Source: Taenia hydatigena
Lineage: Eukaryota > Platyhelminthes > Cestoda > Cyclophyllidea > Taeniidae
DNA: 64,000 nucleotides
Assembly (NCBI GenBank): GCA_036345935.2
Contig: JADWOT020000003.1
Location: 20,726,509 to 20,790,508, forward strand
Reading direction: 5' to 3'
A program made the translations under genes and the position numbers. The notes below the pieces were generated by a model. It did no database searches. It was not told the DNA's origin and saw only the letters and a list, made by a program, of their open reading frames with translations. Each line of letters begins with the position of its first letter. Within the stretch, counting starts at the first letter, position 1. This document shows, in pieces, positions 1-14,318 of the stretch.

Positions 1-1
1 C

Positions 2-58
2 TTTTTTGAGGATGAGGTAGTGCCGGAGGCGGACGTAGAGGAGGAGGCAAAGGAGTGA
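2..58 (+). CDS. 3' terminal exon of an unidentified gene (partial)
   Basis: The frame opening at base 2 reads FFEDEVVPEADVEEEAKE and ends at TGA 56-58. A canonical AATAAA lies 31 bases after the stop, as expected for a real terminal exon. The tail is strongly acidic (10 of 18 residues are Asp or Glu), a common C-terminal composition with no family value. The body of the gene lies left of the window. It is on the same strand as TOP2 but 17 kb away. I do not recognise the protein. Confidence 0.5.
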   Translation, partial: FFEDEVVPEADVEEEAKE

Positions 59-88
59 GGTCGCCTCTTCGCTCACACCACCACTTTG

Positions 89-94
89 AATAAA
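89..94 (+). other. polyadenylation signal AATAAA
   Basis: This is a canonical hexamer 31 nt after the TGA at 56-58. It supports reading 2-58 as a terminal exon. Confidence 0.5.
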
Positions 95-350
95 CATGTG
101 TGTAGTTGTACGGAGTTGTTGTGTGGGGTTGTCATTATAGTTTTAGATCTAATAGGAATTCGCTTCATTTTTTGCAAACATTTCACATGATTTAAAATTA
201 CCGGAGAATTGAGGTACTACACTTATGATTGAATGAACCATTAAGAAGCTCAACTGGAGTGGACATGAAATCTCACTACCTTCTAAGGACACATTTTAAT
301 TCAGTCAGTAAACATGGATTAATTTCCCATCCAACAGATAGACAAATGGG

Positions 351-368
351 CACACACACACACACACA
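351..368. repeat. (CA)n microsatellite
   Basis: Nine uninterrupted CA dinucleotides within AT-rich unique DNA. Confidence 0.9.
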
Positions 369-916
369 TGCAGGAACTAGAAATGGGGAATCCAAAATGA
401 ACAGCACTGTTGATTAAGTCAGTTATCTCTATGCCAAAATCTTAGTGTTGTCTAAGAAGAGGTGTTTTTTATGAATGTATAAAAGGGTGTTCTTACAAAG
501 CAAGTCGGTTAATTAAAAGGAATGGGAGTAGCTGGTAAGAACTTGATGTGGGTTGTTCTCTTCTCCAATGTCTAATCAAATCGGCTCTGTGATGGACGGA
601 CAATTAATGCTTCTGAGACCATTTTTGCTGGTTAACAATAAAAAGACACTTGATTACAAAGTAAGCATTAGATAGCTTTAGTATTCAAAAAAGGTATCAA
701 TTATGAAAGTAGCCTCTACTTTAGAGGATTTTAAGAATTACGCCCTTTTCAATGATAAAGAGACATGGTCGAGGGATTTTTGAGAAATTACAATGGGTTT
801 GTTCCAATAAAGAACCTATTTAAGTATATAAATCAAATCAAACATTGTTGTAGAGTGATAGTTTTCTAAAGGCTCACCATTTGAATGCTCATTTGTTTGT
901 TTGGATTAAGGTGGAG

Positions 917-1040
917 TTGTAGTGCCCTAAGGCTTCCCTGAGGACAAAAGAATGCATAGTGCCGAGACAGAACGTCTCGCCGACGTGTAGAAGGCTTGGG
1001 GGGCCACTGGCATGCCCTTAAGTGCCCGCGCAGTCAAAAC
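917..1040 (+). repeat. dispersed repeat, copy A
   Basis: One of five diverged copies of a roughly 120-150 bp sequence found by eye in this window (A, B and C on +, D and E on -). The shared cores are a stretch like GGCTTCCCTGAGGACAAAAG near the start and GGGGCCACTGGCATGCCC near the end, joined by a middle like CGACGTGTAGAAGGCTTGG. No coding potential and no terminal inverted repeat were seen. A SINE-like or MITE-like relic is likely. Confidence 0.65.
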
Positions 1041-4000
1041 AAAGCAACTGAAGCATTACCTTGTCACTTTTTTCAGAGTTGCTTGTGATCCATGATCCGA
1101 CCAGCATGCTTGCGTTTTCAGAATCTGATAAATTAAAAGTGCGACACGGTTCCACTTCACTTCCGTTGGGCATGTGAATGCTCAAGAAGGATGTGGCTTA
1201 GCAACGGAACGAGTGCATTCGTATTGCTTGCCTAAGGTTGCGCTTAATATGGTGGGTACCATTTCCACTCAAATTATAGCAGAAGAGTACTTGCTAAAGA
1301 CGTTACAAGATTGAGTCTTCATGCAACTTCATTGAAAATGCGCGACGAGGTTCATTTGTTATTCCCAAAAGTGACGTGGATAGGGTCGGGAGTTGTGGGG
1401 ACCGTAGTGTAAATACACATCTAACTGGCATTCTGGCTTTTTGTGCATCATCTTTGCCACCTTTTGTTCATCCACAGAAGATCTCCTCCTTCCGTGATTT
1501 TTAAGCGTAATGTTTGGGAATCGGAATCGGAACCATCTTATTTTTGGGTTGGGTTTGCTTATCGCTCATATCCATGTAACGCCTGAGTCATTTCCTTCGA
1601 CATTTTCAGAGATCCTCCCCCACATTTAACAACGGTAGCATGAGAAGAATATTACGGCACCAAAAAACCCAAAAAGTTGAATGCTCAAGAGCCCGAGGAA
1701 CCGAGATGCTCCAAAGATTTGAATAGAATTATTGTAAACAAATATGGTAATGGATCATGAGTGACAGGTGTAATGAAAAAGTCAGTTTTTGTCTGTTTAT
1801 GATAAAAGTCGCTGCATTTAAGTGATTGTTTAGTTAACATAGTGTTTGTGCTAAAATATCCACGATACCGAAAACAGTATTTGAGTCTAGCTTATTTTCC
1901 TTATATGAGTTGATGTGTAGGTTTTAGGTCATTTGAGCAGATGTACAAAGGTAGATTTGAAGTTTATAATACGTGGACCCCACTGACTGCTAACCTTGGT
2001 GATGTCAGAAGAAATTTTACTGAAGCATCTGTTGTCAGGGTGTCTCCGAAGAAAGCCGACCACCGTAACCGCCTAGGCGTATTGTTCCACTGAACTTGGC
2101 AACTCAGCTGCCATACAAGAGGTAAAAGGCATACGTTATCCTCAGAGTACGAATTTTCAACATAAATTTTACTGTTTTAAACTTGTCGGCATAAAATGAC
2201 GGCTAGCTTGGGCGCCGTGCATATGTGATGCTGGCAGTAGAGGTATGAAAGCCATTTCATCCAATTAAAAGCTGAAAAGGCATTTTCAAATCAAGTTTAC
2301 GTCATCAAGGCCGGTTCTTTAGGCATTTTCTCCAATTCGCAAAGCCTTTTCTAAAGAGCATTTTTGTTGGTTTAAATAGGTTTCATCGCAAGGCAAAACC
2401 GTTTCCATTTCTGAGTGTGCTTCTATATCTCTTCAATAATCAGTTTTAATTTTTGTTTATTACCGAACGCCCTCTTTTCACTTAAGATTATCTCTTCTGC
2501 CCTACTATTACTTTGTAAATTTTTTGTCTAGAGGCAGTTTAAGCTATCTCGAGATGGCCTGATTGTTATTTAAATGAAATCACGATTCTGGTTTCTGCCG
2601 CCATAAAGTAGGTGATCTTTATGCAATGTCCAAGTGTGCATAACTTAATTCACATTTCCCAAAGCTGTATGTTCAACGTTCGAGGACAATTTGCAGGAAT
2701 TCAAAAATTACCATAACCATCGAAATAACACTTGCGAGTTTGACATCATTCCGTTGTGGAACTACTGTGGAAATGTCAGCCTTCCCCTAAGTCGTACTGA
2801 GGCATTCAAGTAAAGATTTTTCACTGCCCTACAGGAGAGTTAGGAAAACAGACTTAGAAGGAGGGCTAAGATCCTTAAAAGCAAATCACTGTCTGCTGAA
2901 ATTGAGGGGCTCATTCAGATAAGTATTCGATTTATATGCAGTATAATCCTGTTTTGAAGTACTTCTTTACTAAGCAGAAGTTTTTGCGAAAATTAAGACT
3001 GCAGTGGAAACATCCGAGAGTCGTAATCAGGTTCCCCATCGCATCGCATTTGCTAGGCGTTTGGGCTTTTCCGAATTCTTCAAGTCTTCCATGCGTCACA
3101 CTGAGTATACAAGCCATCAAGGATGCGTATGTACCCTCCTGCACATCTTCTGCCGAAAAAGCCTACCCTGTCCCGCAACCGCCTTAACTTGGGTGCAAAA
3201 ACTGCTGCAAGAGGAGAAGTCTCGCCCATGTCCTCTGTTCCCACTGAAAATGTCATTAATTGATTTAGTTGGGGTCTACAGTTGAGGGTGAAATTAGTTA
3301 CAAACGAGAACACCATTAAATTCCATCATCTGGGCGCACCAATAAATAAGTTATGGGTTTATCAGATCAGGACATAAATTAAATCCTTTCAAAAAGCTTT
3401 TAGAGAAGACGCATGCTTGACAGCGACTCCATCTGATGTGAATATGGTCAATGTGCCAAATTAAACGCGGATTGTTGCACTGAGTAGCAAAGTCGTTTGG
3501 TCCACTAACACTTTGCGTACTGTTCCATTGATCAATGCATTCATTTTCTTGTTTTAATTAGAATAAAAAGTCCCCTAGTAGGCTTTGGATTCTCTCAGTG
3601 CCACGCCATTTTAAGGAGCCAAATGCTTTCGAAGCAACTTACAATCCAATCTCTTCGGTCCCCATTCATGATGAGCGATTGAGGACCAATACGGATTGCT
3701 GCACCCCAGGATGACAGCGACGTCAATTACAGTGGTTTAAAAGGCTATTTATGACTTCTTCGGCAATGCTTCCACTAAGATGCTCAAAAGTAGCACTTAT
3801 AAGGTTAACTCGACTTCCCGTCAATGCTATTCACTAGTTCATGCATTAATACCTCTTAGCCTTCGGCAAAAAAGCATTCCAGCAGTATGCGCAGAATTTT
3901 CCGTTCATAGTGCAAGAGCTTTTGCCGCGAGTTGTGATTTCAAGTGTTTTGCATAATGCTAACTGCAGTAAATATTGCAACATGTTATGAATTTTTGACC

Positions 4001-5649
4001 TCCTACAACATGAACAGGGGTAACAGGGGAAGGCTGTGATTACAACCTTCATCTTCCATAAATGCAACTTATCAAGAGCATTTTATTACCTTTGTTGACA
4101 AATAATGACTAAATTAATCAAGCCCCTAAAAGAGAGTCGTTGTTCCGGGGGAATCCCTTAGTTTAAGGAAAGAAGTCATATTTTCACCTTTTTAACAGAA
4201 TACGAGAAAAAAAGTAGTTGAAATGAAGAAGAGATGTGGCAATGAAGACCTAGGAACCTGCCGTAAACTGAGGTCAGGTTGACAATGCTTCAAAGTTTCT
4301 GCGGTGGTGATTCGCTGAGCTGACAGGACTCGAGCGTAATGCACCTTGCATGAGAGGCTCCAAGGCTAGAACTGAGGACAGTCGATAAATGACGCGACGA
4401 TTTTCCACGGTTATGAATCCGATTGCCTTCCTCTCAAGTATTATGCATTTTTAATGAATTTTCCTTCAAACAGAGCTTACCTAGCCTTGCTTAAGTCGAA
4501 CGCTTCATATGTTTGAGCTTTCCTGTCTCGCTTTTGCTTTGCGACCGTCGTTGATGGTCATCTTTTAAAAAGCTACTTTAAAGGATTAAGGTGAATAGTT
4601 GATGGAAGTAGCCTACCTTTGTAGGTAAAGGCTTAACTATCCGAAATTAGCCTAAATTCCTCTTTAACGAATAATTTAATTCAATTGCGGCACTATTAAG
4701 CCAAACATGAATATAAGGTGTCACCTAAAAAGAAAGTTTTTAATCGGAACCCTGCATCCACTTCCGTGCCGAAAAGTTGCGTGACTGATTCAATGCGCCA
4801 TTAAGATAATTTAAATGCCATCATTTGAATACTGAGAAGCATCTTCAATTTGCTCTTTCACCACAAGAGGGGCAAGGCACGGCGGTGACCTCTCGGGATG
4901 ACCTCTTCCTAACGAGCATAACCTTGATAAAGACGATGGACCCTGCAGTAACGCGTTTGGTTGATACGCGCAACTTGAGACAAACCTTAAAAGGGGTGAT
5001 GCAAGGGATCTAGCAGGAATGGAGACAATGGTTGGCTAAAGTTACGCTTCACGACCATTTTAATTCTCCCTTAAAATGTCTGTTGAAAGTAAACTTATTC
5101 AAAGGGTTTACCTTAAAACAAGGCATCAGATCCTATTTCTTCTCGGTGTTTGTGGGTGCCAAACCAAATATTTAACGGATACAGCCCCACCAACTTGACT
5201 TTAATTTCAGATGGTCGATTGTCCCAACTCCAATCCTCCACTTTGCCCACCTTTTAGGCGACCGGTAAAAGATTTGTACAAAATAAAAGAGCACATACTT
5301 TTGGGTTATTTTAGCCATCTTGCTTACTTCTTAAGTCACTCTATTTTGGACATTCAATTTACTGCCAATCACACGACTCATCTGCATTCCATACATTACG
5401 GAACATCATTGCCATGCATGGGGATGGACTTTTTTATTTGTTCGTAAAAATTTTGCCAAAGAAATCCTTTTATCTCGTTTACATAGTCTTCTCTAATTTT
5501 GGGCAAAGTCACACAGAACTTGCGCCATCCCGACGCGTGATTGATGCGTTACTGATTGCTGAGGCTTATCACCTCAGGCTATTTTGGCTTAAAGGAAGAC
5601 CAAAGATGCGAATCACCTAAGCTCTCCCAAAATTCATAAAAATTTTACC

Positions 5650-5901
5650 TGTCTGGAGATAGAGAGACCGAGTGTCACAGACCTGACTGGTCGACGTGTG
5701 ACCGGACAGTGATCAGCCGTCGATCGAGATCATCCAGAGTGCCATCGCTTCATCTCACTCAGGAAGGCAAAACACATGTGCGCGCTCATGCCATCACTTG
5801 GTCTGCAAGCGCGGGTCGCAACACTCGGTGTGGTTGTGTGATGGACAGCAAGTGTCCTCGTCAAGAACAATTTCCGTTCATCCATTCTGCCACTCAAATA
5901 A
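5650..5901 (+). other. CpG-rich island ending in AATAAA, unrecognised
   Basis: A sharp compositional change: 5650-5880 is rich in CpG (GTCGACGTGTGACCGGACAG and neighbours) inside AT-rich flanks. AATAAA at 5896-5901 closes it. One frame (5709-5927) is open for 72 codons with several Cys residues (RCGCVMDSKC), but it matches nothing I know. It could be a retroposed 3' end, an element remnant or a hidden exon. Confidence 0.3.
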
Positions 5902-8900
5902 ATTGTACGGATTTAGACCTATTTTAAGAATTTCATTACCTGATTTTGCTTCGTGTCTGGCTTCTAATTTCATAATCGTGCATATTTTAAAGTTGTAATC
6001 TCCTGTTATCTGTTCCACAACGCTGAATGATCTGGAATGCAGGTATTTTTGCTGACACAGGAATCAATTAGTGTTTGTGGATGAACTAAGAGATAAAAAA
6101 AACCCTTCTCGTATTGGCATAATGATGAGCAAGATTTTTTGAATCTGTAAATGAAGATTAACGAAAGGAAAGTCTAGGCAGGACGTGCGAAACCCCTCAA
6201 CTGTGACGGCGTGAATGCAATGTGGGCAAGTCTTGACAATCCATGGATAATGCATTACAAAGAGGGAACTAATCTTCTCAACTTAACTTTCTTTCACAAG
6301 CTAGCCATATACGTTATTTCTCTTTTTCTTGCATTTTCTCAGTGTTAAATGGATTTTTTTATTATGGTCCATGTGATTGACACCGTTGGGGTAACTAAAT
6401 GACCGTTTGGTGGGATGGCAGAAAAAGACTGTGTGAAAATTAGTTTCCCTTAAAATGTGCAAAAACAAAGAGCTTTGCAAAAAACTGCCTTTGTCAAGTT
6501 TGATATGCTTCTATCATCCGTGGTTACTTTCCCGTAGCCCTAAAGAAGTCTCCAAATGCAACGTGATTATTTAACTCGAGAATTCAACCTCATCCAGATG
6601 CAAAATTCAGCTTTGCTGGCAAATTTCACCGTAGAAAACACTTCATTTCCACTTTTACTTGAATGATTTTTGCTTTGTCTTTGCTTTGTCTGTCTTTGTA
6701 CTTGTAAGCACAAAGACAGACATGCACACTTCACCTGTAGATTTAAAGACAGTTTGGAGTCGAAAGGCCTCCCAACTGATGAGCCTCGAAGGGGAGATTA
6801 ATAAAAAAACGTCCCAGTCCATTTTTTTATCGCCGACAGCTTTACGAGTCTGAGAGAGTATCGCCAATTTTAAGGAGCTGTGTCAGGGCACTTTTAAAAG
6901 CTAACAGGAATTTTAACCATAGGCGAGCAAAGTACAGGCGACTACTCATTTATTAAGCACTGAAATTAGAGGAGGTTGTGAATTCTATTAGTGAGGATAA
7001 TTTGAGGGCGCAACACCTTAGTTTTGAATACGAGAGACCAAAAATACGATTAACAGGCATCTTCCTGATCACGTTTCGTTACACCAAAGAAGTAAACAAG
7101 ATGAGATTTCTCTGGGCTTAATCTTCTCCACATAACGCCATTCGAGGTCGTCCAGTTAAGATAAGGAAACACTGCAGAAGCCACAGAGACCTTAATAGCC
7201 TAATTTCTGACAAAGACCCGTGCTTATTACATTTCCTACCAAAGTAATGATAATTTTCACCTCCGTGGTTAGTATTCTCACTACCTTCAATATGCGCTCT
7301 GTCTCGATTACCATTAGGCGTGCGGAAAAGTATTTAATGCTAAAAGTGGAAGAAGGGCTGTAGAAAAATGCAATTTCTCCGTGCTGATGGGCAAAATTCG
7401 TAAAGCCTGGCGCTGAAGGCGAGGGACGAGCTCGACGTGGACTCAAAAATTCTTCAATGGCCAGGGATGCGGTGACTTGGTTTGTCTACTCGGACTCCGC
7501 ACTTGCCGCTATGTTGGTTACCATCTTAGTGTTGTGGTGCTCCTTTCATTTATTTCGGACACCACTTCATCGGCCCTCATACGTACATTTATAGCAGGGT
7601 TCTAGCCGGGCCTGCGAATCCCAAGGCCTCCAGAGGGCATTCAGGCGTGTCGGGAAGAAAATGAGACCTTGACTATCTTCAGTGGATTCTGTTACTGTAC
7701 ACCTTAGTAGAGACAATACACTTTGCTGCATTAAGTGCCCTATTAATTTAATGTAACTTTGAAGGAACACATTTCTTGCATGTTAAAAACAAAAAAAACC
7801 TTGTGATTTGCCTTTTTCTGACTATTTTGCCCTTTAGCCAAAATTACTGGACTTATTAGAAGCAAACCTTTGATGAATTTATGCAACAAAAGCTAAATTC
7901 TGATACAATAGCAGGGAATTTAGAGAAGATCGGAAAGGCGTAGCTTTGCTGTCACAGAGAAGGTCACTTATGCAGTACCGTTGCTCGGCTTCTTCAATGC
8001 GTTCCGTTGGTGCGATCTGGAAAGCGCAACGTCATGTGGAAGGAGGCCTATTAATAACGCCCCAGAGTGAATTTTAGCTCCGGCACTTGTTTGTACTCTT
8101 ATAGTGCACAAAAATAATGCCTTTTCGATAAATTGGAGCGCCTTTTGTTTTATGCTAAGTATTTGTGCACCTACGATTATAATCATAGGCACGAAAACGA
8201 GGTCCAAATTGATGAGTGGCCTTTGTCTGTGCTGAATGAGGAGATGTTGCTGGCACAGTCATAGCACGGGAGGCTATTTTCGGGTCCACGAAACCCGGAG
8301 ATAAATTAAAAGTGGAACACTGTACTCCATACAGCAATCTTTTCTCCTATTTAAAGATGCTTATGTCATTTGCATAAAAAAGAGCTGTTTTGTCTTCCCA
8401 TGCTGATTGCCGCCCGTATCCTTGATAGAAAACTGACTTTGCTCTCCATATGCATTCACAATGCTAGCGTTTGTGCTTTCAGAGCTAAATAATTATGTCC
8501 AGCTTTATTATTTGGGATTGAAATTTCAGAATGCATACGGATGTTAGAAAACTCAGCATGGTACTGCTTATCACCCGCTGTTAGTGGAAACCTACATATA
8601 TTTGCTCTCTAAAATAAAGTGATGTTTCGAAACTACTGATATCATGGATTTCTTGTTAGTCATTGCTTTCCTACGGTTTTATTGTTAAAACTTTCATTAA
8701 TATTATTAGAGAAATAGCTTTCACTCATTTGGAATGAAGAGTCAACCTTTCGTGAGAGATACTTATGCATCAAATCCATTTTGAAATAGACTAAGGCGCT
8801 CAACTCAGTCAGTGGTTTTTGCATTGTTTCAGACAATATGTAAATGAGACTTTGCGGCTTCAAAAATTGTAAAAGTAAAAGCACAAATGAATGGATGGAA

Positions 8901-10195
8901 TTTAACAAACGTGCAGCCTGATTGCATAATCAAGTGGTTTTTGGTGCCATAGTTAGAAGCATGTGGGAGAATGCGCATTGGGAGTGTTTTAAAGTCTCTG
9001 CATTTCCATTGGAGGATAGAAGTGCTTTAAAAAGAAAATGAAGTGCATCGAGACTTCACCGAAGACGGAGTAAGACATAATGCTGGGAGTGAATGCGTAA
9101 TTTTGATGCACCGAGAGGTTGAGGCACTATCAGCGTGGCTTGGAGGTCAGACCGCATGGCGAAAGTGCCAAGGCAGAGTGTTAAGCTCCGCAAAAAAAGC
9201 AAAGCAATGAATTCGACAAATTATCAAAGCGCTTTATAGCTCCCACTCCTCTTCTGAGTGTCGTACTCTGGACTGTTCTTGGTCAACCTCCCGCTTAGCC
9301 ATCACAACGTAGTCGGTGCTGAAATAAAAACACTTACGACCCATCTGCGCCTGTGATCAAAGTTGCGCGCAACTAAGATCGTGTCTAACTTTACTGTCAC
9401 CGATCTCTTGGAAGTTTATTAGATTCGGTGTCTAGACTTGTATTTGAGAAGGGGCTTGTGCAGGCTATCAGGTATGTCCATCGCTGGTCATAGAAACACT
9501 AACTCAAAAGTAAAGTTTGACATAGTTCCGTGGAGGTGGGAATTTGCTTCCATTTCTCAAATCCATGTTGTTCGGATTAAGAACTCTCTGACTTTAGACA
9601 CTTAGATCCTATCCAGTTGAGGGTAAAGCAAGTTCACATAATTGTTCTTTACATGGCTACCATAGACAGCTTCGTAACCGAATTTTACTTGATGGTTCTC
9701 GCTAGCAGCTACTGTCGCTTTAGATGTTCATAGTCGAATGTAGATAACGACCTCAGTCCTTCTGTGGGGGGTCGGCAGAGACGATCCCACCGGCATAAAT
9801 TTCAGTTCTTCCACTCTAAGGAGGTTTTTCGTCCTGGAGTACAAAACAGGACAGTCGTTCTTTAAAATGAGGTTCGCTTCCCACTATCTTAATTGTAGCG
9901 CTCTTGGACTTATCTGAAGAGGTTGGAGAAATGAGAATGAGAAAACATGTATTATAGACGTACAGATGGGCTGAGGAGTTATCGGCACGGCTTCCAAGCC
10001 ATGCCGCAGGGTGGAAGTACAATGGCCATGTAACCAAAACGAAGAGTTAGACCAATGGCCAGTGTACCACGTAATGATATGACCATCACACTGGGCACTC
10101 GAGCACTTCGGGACTTTGCTCAACTGTTCAACTGCATACCTGCTTCTGCAAATCTTCCCTGCTCTCGCCTTGCGCCAGGACTCTGAAGCGACCTA

Positions 10196-10594
10196 TTGTT
10201 ATGTGATGTAAATATCTGGCTCTTCATACAAATGAACTGGACTTTGCTCATGCTTTGCAAGCAACACCGGCAGATAGTGCACAGACCTCTGGACGTTCGG
10301 TATGGGCGCGTGAGCACTTGGTTTGGATGTGTCTTCTCGTGGATACCAAAAACTGGTTATTTTATGAAGGCACAGAGTGATAGTATGCGACCTCATTTGG
10401 ACCCACTAATAAGCATGTATGAGGAGATGAAGATTGGTCCAGAAGTTTATTCGGTTCCCGTTTATTTGAGCAATTTGGGTCCGCGTATGCTCATGCAATC
10501 GAAATGCCCCAATCAAATTTTGCCACTATTCTCTTCCGGGATTTCACCTCCATATCTCAAAACAAAGACCATTTTATGCGAGCAAACTTATTAG
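10196..10594 (+). other. unrecognised 132-codon ORF
   Basis: This is one of the longest open frames outside the recognised genes. It starts at an ATG and ends at TAG 10592-10594. The translation has no domain I recognise. Codon third positions show no GC preference like that of the TOP2 or PDHX exons, so a chance ORF or element relic is more likely than a gene. Confidence 0.15.
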
Positions 10595-11794
10595 GGTATG
10601 AGACATTCTTGAAATCAGGTTTATGTTCGAAACCACAATTAAATTTACTGTTTCCGAAGTCTACTTCACTTTTGTTTTGACCTAGTTGTGTCTTCGAGGA
10701 TTCGTAGAGAAGTGGTTAAGGATTTTAAGAAAATTGTTCATATTTGGCTGCTATTATGACTCCTTAGCCATGTTCTCGTACTATTTAGTACTGGATATAA
10801 TACGGTTTCGTTGGATGCTTTATGGCTCCCCTTCCCCCCATGGCCTATCCTTTAATTGCTTATTTACTTAAACTCTTTATCGAAACAGTCGTGTTTAACG
10901 GGTATAATTGACGAAATTTTATCATTTTGCGCATTTTCACCTAGTCACTAGTAGGAACATTAGGTTAAGTGCTAGGTTAATGCTCATGATTGGCACATCC
11001 TCACCATTGCACATCATCCAAACCAGTGAGTGAATTTTTTCTTTGTTACTTCCGTTACTCTCTTGAATTTTGTTAAATGGGTTCGAAACACAAGCTATAA
11101 AATTTTTATAATTTAGCTGAATTCAGAGGTAGTGAACTTTACGGTCATTTAGAGAGCAGTCCCTGCGCAAATCGACGCGTCCATTTGCGATTGGCTTGAA
11201 AGGTTTAATCTTTGGATTAGATGCGTTAGCATTACCACCATATTCGTTTTACGACCCACTCTAAACACTGCCGATGATGGCTGCGTCTTTATTTGATGCT
11301 GAAGCGGTGGAGATCGCTGACAAACGCAGCAACCATTTGCATGGGTGCCAAATATTTTCCATAAAATCATTTATTTGATCCAGTATCTCAGATTCTCATC
11401 AGGTTGCCCGAACCCCAACAGCAATGTGCACCAGTAGCAGCAGTGACCCGAGGTCATCAATCACGTATCGCCTTTTTTAAGTGCAGGCGGTTAGGCAGAC
11501 TTGATGCTATAAGACCGAGGCCTAATTCGAGGTATATTTTTAGATCCATGCTTTCATAAACGAATTGTACAACTTGATAAGAATATTTGTTTTCTGACCT
11601 ATAATGCATTCTTCATATTCGCTTCTTCGAACCATCCTGCATCGCCTATGAGGCTGCTTGTGATGTTAAAACACTTTGACTCAAGGAAATGGCGAAGAAA
11701 TGCATAGGGCAATGAATAGGAAGAAGACTGGATGTGGAACTCGTCGTTGTAAAAGCAATCATTATAATGAAATATGTGTACAAAGTTAGCCAAG

Positions 11795-12208
11795 CTATAG
11801 GAGGCGCACTTTTTTTAGGTAGAATGAATTGCTTGAACTACGAATTAGTACAGCAGAGCGGCTGGCACTTTTATAACTCGTGGGAGTTAAGACAATCTCT
11901 TGGCCACATTGGGGATGAAATATCAACAAATTTACTTTCTTTTTATTGTAGACATGAAACAGCCTAAGCGACCAAAAGCTGTGGTCGGACGTTTGCTGAT
12001 TTCGCGGTTCATTGTTAGATTCGTCAAAAGTGCCCTTAATGGCGGCTGCAAGAAGGCCAAGCCATTGTGCTGTGTTAGAGACGGCTGACTGACGTTGTGG
12101 TCTCCACTGTGGAACGCCACTCAGAACGTCAGGAGTTGAGGTGTCCATTCGGAGGGGGAGGGTCGGAGTTAACGCCTTCAGTCTGCTGCGAATGCACCAC
12201 ATCCTCAT
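11795..12208 (-). other. unrecognised 137-codon ORF, possible element relic
   Basis: A minus-strand open frame whose first third has balanced, coding-like codon use and contains LSGVPQ. That resembles the SGVPQG turn of non-LTR reverse transcriptases, but the following Gly and the FADD catalytic box are absent. The last third is AT-rich and not coding-like. I do not accept it as a reverse transcriptase. Confidence 0.15.
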
Positions 12209-14318
12209 TCTCTGATCTCAATGTATTTCCTGCTATTCACTTGAACACACATAATCAAGTAATTGTCGATTCGGAGGCTCTTTACGAAATAAATGGATCT
12301 GGGAATTGTAGGAGTGCCGACTGCAGTTTTGCAGTTGATCCATTCAAAAATCCAACTTCTCATCACTTCAGAAAGGCGGAACATGGCACAGAGTAACAAC
12401 TGCGTCAACAATCACGACATTTTGGTTCCCACTATCGGGTGTCAGTGCACTGTCATCCAAATGATTGGTTAAAAGAAGACCATTCAAACCCATTATGCTT
12501 CTTTGGCCTGGCAAACTTAAAGCTACTTAAAAATAACTTTTCTTGATTACCGGGCATTCTTTCCGGATTGGTGTGGGCTATTTGCTTTTTAGTTGCAGCA
12601 TGAAACACAGGAAGTCGAGGCAATTTTTTTCTTCCAACTACCTCGGAATGTTGGGTGGCTTAGCTGCTTTTTTTAGGCGCATTTTCTCATGTCTTCCTCT
12701 ACTGAGACACTGGAAGAGGGTTTGGTTAGTTGAAGAACTCAAAATGAGTCTGCTGCAATAAAATAAATGTTTGAATCTGGCAAGACTCGGCGACATTAAT
12801 CGCTCTATCTTTACCTACCCTTAGCTCGACGCAGTATGATTTACTAGTTTCTTTGGGAGTTCTCGATTTTTGCCAGTGAGCAAAGATGGAAAAAGGAATG
12901 GTGGTTGCTCATTTATGCCCCTGTGGAGCGTTAAATCTCGATGGTAAAAGGGAACGAAGCACACGTTTCGGCTCAATATTTCTTTTATTTTCAAGGTCAC
13001 CTAACATCACCGTCCCCCTTGTCATCTCTTTTAACAGTTAAAGAGTAAAAGAAAATAGATACCAAGGCAAGGTAAGTGTCCCGTTTCAATGGAAAAACAA
13101 TGTAGTTGGATGATGTTGCATTTGGAAAGAACCTTTTACCGTAAGGTCTGTTGAGATTCAATATTGTCAACTGTGATCGCCAAATATCTTTATTTGACAG
13201 CGGCAGACTTTTCAGGGCTTTAATTTAAAAAGAAACACCCTACTGCTCCTTGCTGGAGTAAGAAAAGTAGGACAGAAGATTTTTTTTTCCCATCTCATTC
13301 CACCAACCCGATAGCGATGCGAGAAATGAAGTTACAATGTTTTTTAGACCTTCAACTACTTTAGTATTGAAACCTATTTTCTGGAAGCCCGCCAATGTTG
13401 GTTGTTGCTATGCAAACATGGAGTGCAGTAACGGCGTAAATAGGTAAAAGGGCTTTTTAAAAGAGATAAGGAGCATAACAATTCAGAAGTTACTTCCATT
13501 CCATCTGTTTTCCACAATGCGAGTTAACCTCGAGGTACTCATTAGCAAAGACTTCCCTTTACCTCCCCTTGAGGACTTTAATCTAGAATAAAACGAAGAT
13601 AGGGAATGGTTTATTGTTACCAACCCTTAGTTCTTATGTTTTATCAACAGGGAAGGATGGTAATTTTATGAAATACTTAAACTGCTGTTCAAATTATCTG
13701 TCCAGATCCACCCTTGTCTTTATACGTTTGGCGGGTCTACGTATAATCTGTTTAGTAGATTATTTTCTGCCAAACCGCGCCTCCTCTTGTGCCTGTTTTG
13801 ATTTAAAATAAAAGCTATTATCTCAAATCATAGGATGTGTGGAATTAATCTAGGATATTTTGGGTTTGCTGACATTAACTACTTTTAGTTCTTGAGCGGC
13901 ACTTGCTCTGGCCATCATTGGTAGCGCAAGCGGTGCTGGCATCGCAAAACAATTAAATGCATCGAGTTAGTCGTGTGGTTTAGTTTCCGGCGATAATGTT
14001 AAAAAGCGTTATCAGGTGGTTTGTTCCATGTGTCGCTTTATGTAGCTGCTTCGTGATCACTAGAAAGGGAAAATACGTTACGAGTTTTAAATGGCTAGAA
14101 AGAAGAGTTAATTAGGTGATTATTTAGTAAATGTAGAAGTAGCAAATTGAGGTCTGGGGTCCCTTTCACCCTTTCCCACTCCTCTCGTTTATGACAGCTG
14201 TATGCAAATTTAAGGGTCACGTGGGACCCACAACACGTTGCACAAACAACTTTGAGCCGTTAACGCAAACGTGGACATAAATCTAAGTTGCAAACACTTA
14301 TTTTAATTTTTATTGGTA

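Noticed and set aside
9960..10040. Similarity between CCATGTAACCAAAACGAAG here and CCGTGTAACCGAAATGAAG near 14955
   Set aside because: The match covers only about 20 bases with several mismatches. It is too short to claim a second repeat family.
11795..12208. Minus-strand ORF containing SGVPQ, suggestive of a non-LTR reverse transcriptase
   Set aside because: Only five residues match, the next conserved Gly is missing, and no palm-domain motif (FADD) is found on either side.
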